Shown here: one piece after another, positions 61,365 through 64,000 of the stretch
Position numbering within the stretch: position 1 is the first letter of the stretch
Layout of the letters: each line of letters opens with the position of its first letter
Assembly (NCBI GenBank): GCA_003584705.1
Contig: AP018536.1
Span: 2,294,001-2,358,000 of the forward strand
Length of the DNA: 64,000 nt
Direction of reading: 5' to 3'
Source of the DNA: Lachnospiraceae bacterium GAM79
GTDB taxonomy: Bacteria; Bacillota; Clostridia; Lachnospirales; Lachnospiraceae
Translations under genes and position numbers: made by a program
The notes under the pieces: model-generated
The model's input: only the letters and a program-made list of their open reading frames with translations
The model's database searches: none
What the model was told of the DNA's origin: nothing

Positions 61365-63010
61365 AAATTGTTATTTTCTCTTTCCTTTGTCACATCTGTC
61401 TCCAGTATGATCTTACGCACGGGAAGAATACTTCCGGGCGACATGGATAATTCATCCACACCCATTGCAAGGAAACGTCTGGTCAGTGTCTGGTCTGCTC
61501 CCAGTTCTCCACAGATGCCCGCCCAGATACCTGCCTTGTGGGCATTCTCCACGACCATCTGTATCATGCGAAGCACTGCTGGATGGTGCGGATCGTAAAA
61601 TGCATCCAGCTTCGGATTCTGCCTGTCGATGGCCAGTGTATACTGGGTCAGATCATTGGTGCCGATACTGAAGAAATCTACTTCCTTCGCCAGCTCTGCG
61701 CTCATCATGACGGCAGCCGGTGTCTCGATCATTATCCCCTGCTTTGGTTCTCCGAAAGACACACCCTGTTCCGTCAGTTCCTGTTTTACCTCCGCCACAA
61801 TTTCTTTGATCCGGTGGACTTCTTCCACGCTGATGATCATAGGATACATAATGGAGATATTACCAAATGCACTGGCACGGAACAATGCACGGAGCTGTGT
61901 CTTGAAGATCTCCGGTCTGGTCAGACAGATACGGATGGCACGGCATCCCATGGCTGGATTTTCCTCCGGCTCCATTTCGAAGTAATCGCACTTCTTGTCT
62001 GCACCGATGTCCAGTGTACGGATGATCACAGGCTTTCCCGCCATGGTCTCCGCCACAGTGCGGTAGATCTGAAACTGTTCTTCCTCGGTAGGGAAGGTTT
62101 CTCTCTCCAGATATAAAAACTCACTGCGGAACAGGCCTATACCGCCGGCATCGTTCTGCAATACGGCCGCCAGATCCTTGCTGTTACCTATATTAGCATA
62201 GAGCATGATCTTCTTACCGTCAATAGTGATATTTTCACGTCCCTTTAAGGTCTGGAGCAGTTCTTTCTTCTCCTGCTCCTCCTGCTTTAGCTGCTGCATT
62301 TTCGACAGAGTATCTTCATCGGGATCCACATAGATGCAGCCGTTTCGTCCGTCCACGATACCAAGTTTTCCGTCTATGGCATCGGTCAGAGGGATATCGG
62401 TGCCGATCAGTGCCGGAATACTCATGGTGCGGGCCAGGATCGCCGTATGGGAATTCACAGATCCATGTACCGTTACAAAGGATAATACCAGATCCTTGTT
62501 CAACTGTACCGTCTCGGAGGGTGCCAGGTCGTCTGCCACAATGATCACGGGTTCTTCCGATGCTGCCATGCCTGCCGTTCTGCCACCCAGCACGCTTAAT
62601 ACGCGCTCGGAAATGTCTTTGACATCCGCAGATCTGGCTCTCATGTAGTCATCCTCCATAGAGGCAAACATCTGTGCAAAATTGTCTCCGGTGGAAGCCA
62701 CCGCATACTCTGCATTCACCTGCTGCATATGAATGATGTTCTCAATGGACTCATTGTAATCATCATCCTCCAGCATCATCTGATGAATCTCGAAAATAGC
62801 TGCATTGGCTTCTCCCACTTCTTTCAAGGCTTTCTGGTACAGATTCTGCAGCTGCTCCATGGCGGTTTGTCTGGCCTGTCTGTAACGGGCGATCTCCCGG
62901 TCGGGATTCTCGATCTTCACACGCTTTACCTGCTGCTCATCCTTCTTATGAACACTGATCCTGCCAATGGCAATTCCGCCGAATACACTTTTTCCCTGGT
63001 AGACTTCCAT
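61358..63010 (-). CDS. ptsI: PTS enzyme I (phosphoenolpyruvate-protein phosphotransferase)
   Basis: 550 aa, slightly short of the 570 typical. Phospho-His188 in VHGSVNSHTAILART (usually GGxTSHxAI), PEP-binding region with GIGLFRSEFLYLERE, and C-terminal IGTNDLTQYTLAIDR and GICGELGADQT. It takes phosphate from PEP and passes it to HPr. The gene lies after HPr with 37 bp between and before fruR. Because HPr and enzyme I sit inside a fructose PTS operon, this may be a dedicated set besides a general one elsewhere. An AGGAG site precedes the ATG. Confidence 0.93.
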   Translation of the reverse strand: MEVYQGKSVFGGIAIGRISVHKKDEQQVKRVKIENPDREIARYRQARQTAMEQLQNLYQKALKEVGEANAAIFEIHQMMLEDDDYNESIENIIHMQQVNAEYAVASTGDNFAQMFASMEDDYMRARSADVKDISERVLSVLGGRTAGMAASEEPVIIVADDLAPSETVQLNKDLVLSFVTVHGSVNSHTAILARTMSIPALIGTDIPLTDAIDGKLGIVDGRNGCIYVDPDEDTLSKMQQLKQEEQEKKELLQTLKGRENITIDGKKIMLYANIGNSKDLAAVLQNDAGGIGLFRSEFLYLERETFPTEEEQFQIYRTVAETMAGKPVIIRTLDIGADKKCDYFEMEPEENPAMGCRAIRICLTRPEIFKTQLRALFRASAFGNISIMYPMIISVEEVHRIKEIVAEVKQELTEQGVSFGEPKQGIMIETPAAVMMSAELAKEVDFFSIGTNDLTQYTLAIDRQNPKLDAFYDPHHPAVLRMIQMVVENAHKAGIWAGICGELGADQTLTRRFLAMGVDELSMSPGSILPVRKIILETDVTKERENNNLC

Positions 63011-63047
63011 GACTTTTCTCCTCTCCTGACGATAATATTATGATTAC

Positions 63048-63305
63048 TTAGAGGTTTGCTTTCACAAATTCCGTAACAGCTGCATAAGCTGCTTCCTCAT
63101 CCTCACCGTCGAAGGTCAGGGTGATCTCGTTGCCGGCCTTAACAGCCAGACCCATGATGCCGAAGATTCTCTTGCAGTCTCCGGTCTTGCCGTCCTTGGT
63201 CAGAGTGATGACACTCTGGAATTCCTTTGCTGCCTTTACCAGTTCTCCTGCGGGGCGAGCATGGATACCTTCGGGATCTGTGATAACATATTTAAATTCT
63301 TTCAT
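63048..63305 (-). CDS. ptsH: HPr-like phosphocarrier with Arg at position 46
   Basis: 85 aa HPr fold starting MKEFKYVITDPEGIHARPAG with phospho-His15 intact. The regulatory site reads CKRIFGIMGLAV, with Arg46 in place of Ser46 of the normal KSIMGVMSL. It should therefore accept phosphate from enzyme I but not be a target of HPr kinase. That is the reverse of Crh, which keeps Ser46 and loses His15. It lies between the EIIC gene and ptsI, so it is probably an operon-specific fructose carrier (FPr-like). An AGGAG-like site precedes the ATG. Confidence 0.88.
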   Translation of the reverse strand: MKEFKYVITDPEGIHARPAGELVKAAKEFQSVITLTKDGKTGDCKRIFGIMGLAVKAGNEITLTFDGEDEEAAYAAVTEFVKANL

Positions 63306-63340
63306 TTTCTTATCTCCTCTTCTGATTTTTTATATTACGA

Positions 63341-63406
63341 TAACTATTCAGCACCCGCATTCGCAAAACCGCTCTTTCAGAGTTTCCCTTTTGCTCATGT
63401 GGTTAC
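63341..63406. repeat. 66-bp partial copy of the MITE-like repeat
   Basis: It aligns over its length with the reverse complement of 51891 to 51956 (shared blocks TAACTATTCAG, CGCAAAACCGCTCTTTCAGAG, each shown here in part only, and TTTTGCTCATGTGGTTAC). The first half of the element, including the long stem, is missing. The last codons and TGA stop of the EIIC gene lie in its right end. Confidence 0.75.
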
Positions 63407-64000
63407 TTTTTTCTTCAATACACCCAACAGCAGTGCGGACACTACCGTACCTGCCACCAGTGCCACCAGATACATCACTGCGTTACCTACTACAGGGAAT
63501 ACGAAAATTCCGCCGTGAGGTGCCATCAGTGTGCAGTGGAATGCCATGGACAGGGCGCCTGCCAGTGCCGAACCGATGATGCAGGAAGGAAGCACATGCA
63601 GAGGATCGGATGCTGCAAAAGGAATCGCACCTTCGGTGATGAACGCCAGGCCCATGATGAAGTTGGTGGGACCTGCGTCTCTCTCTTCCTTGGTGAATTT
63701 ATTCTTGAATAACAGGGTTGCCAGTGCAATGGCACAGGGAGGAGTCATACCTCCGATCATAACAGCTGCCATGATGTCGTAGTTGCCTGCGGTAATTGCT
63801 GCGGTTCCGAATACATAAGCTGCCTTGTTGAAGGGGCCCCCCATATCGATAGCCATCATGCCGCCCAGGATCAGTCCCAGTACGATCCGACTGGAATCAC
63901 CCATACCACTCAGGAAATTATTCAGTCCTGTATTGATGCCACCCATGATCGGTTCTACCACGAAGTTCATTGCCAGTCCCATGATCAGGATACCCACTAC
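63395..64000 (-). CDS. fruA: Fructose PTS transporter EIIC component (5' end beyond window)
   Basis: 201 C-terminal residues are in the window; the gene continues past 64000. Several membrane helices with the EIIC fructose-family motifs MGGINTGLNNFLSGMGDSSR, GGMMAIDMGGPFNKAAYVFG, GLAFITEGAIPFAASDP and a C-terminal helix VVGNAVMYLVALVAGTVVSA. The family transports and phosphorylates fructose; fused EIIA/EIIB domains would be upstream. It heads the operon EIIC, HPr, enzyme I, fruR. The last codons VTT and the TGA lie inside a repeat, so the native tail may have been replaced. Confidence 0.88.
   Translation of the reverse strand, partial: VVGILIMGLAMNFVVEPIMGGINTGLNNFLSGMGDSSRIVLGLILGGMMAIDMGGPFNKAAYVFGTAAITAGNYDIMAAVMIGGMTPPCAIALATLLFKNKFTKEERDAGPTNFIMGLAFITEGAIPFAASDPLHVLPSCIIGSALAGALSMAFHCTLMAPHGGIFVFPVVGNAVMYLVALVAGTVVSALLLGVLKKKVTT

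Overview
The window looks like the chromosome of a Gram-positive, endospore-lineage gut anaerobe of the Clostridia, most likely family Lachnospiraceae. Pointers are a SpoIVB-type peptidase, class III fructose-bisphosphatase, an L-box (lysine) riboswitch ahead of dapA, an mglBAC galactose system with a YesM/YesN-type two-component pair, strong AGGAGG ribosome sites, and a mobile element of the kind common in gut Firmicutes. No rRNA, tRNA or CRISPR array was recognised.

Region 1 (1 to about 21.7 kb) is mobile or accessory DNA. It holds a viroplasmin-type RNase H (cut by the window edge), a coiled-coil protein, a DinG/XPD-type helicase, and a large serine recombinase overlapping a partner that has tandem HTH-like repeats but no resolvase domain. 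Next comes an integrative mobilizable element: a Cro/C1-type regulator overlapping a second serine recombinase, a MobV-type relaxase, a 160-bp string of five hairpins, a D5-type helicase, a CHC2 primase, and a divergent operon (DUF6076-like protein, AT-rich cargo gene, sigma-like regulator). Its cargo is a two-component system plus a MacB/Bce-like ABC exporter. A DUF6061-like protein closes it next to rumA, whose last 94 codons look like an element-derived replacement tail.

Region 2 (21.4 to 37.4 kb) is core chromosome: the RNA methyltransferase, a small acidic membrane protein, PcrA helicase, a PAS-GGDEF-EAL protein, a membrane zinc-ribbon protein, an SPFH/zinc-ribbon protein, an HTH protein, an orphan substrate-binding lipoprotein, HIT and PHP hydrolases, DUF1836, a YerC/TrpR-like repressor, a degenerate M23/LytM protein with a bactofilin, and a cold-shock protein.

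Region 3 (37.4 to 47.7 kb) holds a eukaryote-type HisA, a lipoprotein, Fbp, dapB and riboswitch-controlled dapA, a cobalamin adenosyltransferase, an SSB-like protein, BipA/TypA and a B-repeat membrane protein. Two copies of a covarying structured repeat (about 210 bp) and a separate 141-nt multi-helix RNA-like structure lie between these genes.

Region 4 (47.7 to 64 kb), all on the minus strand, reads from right to left: a fructose PTS operon (EIIC, HPr, enzyme I, DeoR-type regulator), SpoIVB, a relic of a receiver domain, NUDIX and a UvrD-like helicase, then response regulator, histidine kinase, sugar-binding sensor and mglB-mglA-mglC. A 149-bp element with terminal inverted repeats lies between the sensor gene and mglB. 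A 66-bp copy of its right half lies between the PTS EIIC and HPr genes. In both places the repeat supplies the stop codon of the upstream gene. The HPr keeps His15 but has Arg at position 46, the place of the usual regulatory Ser.
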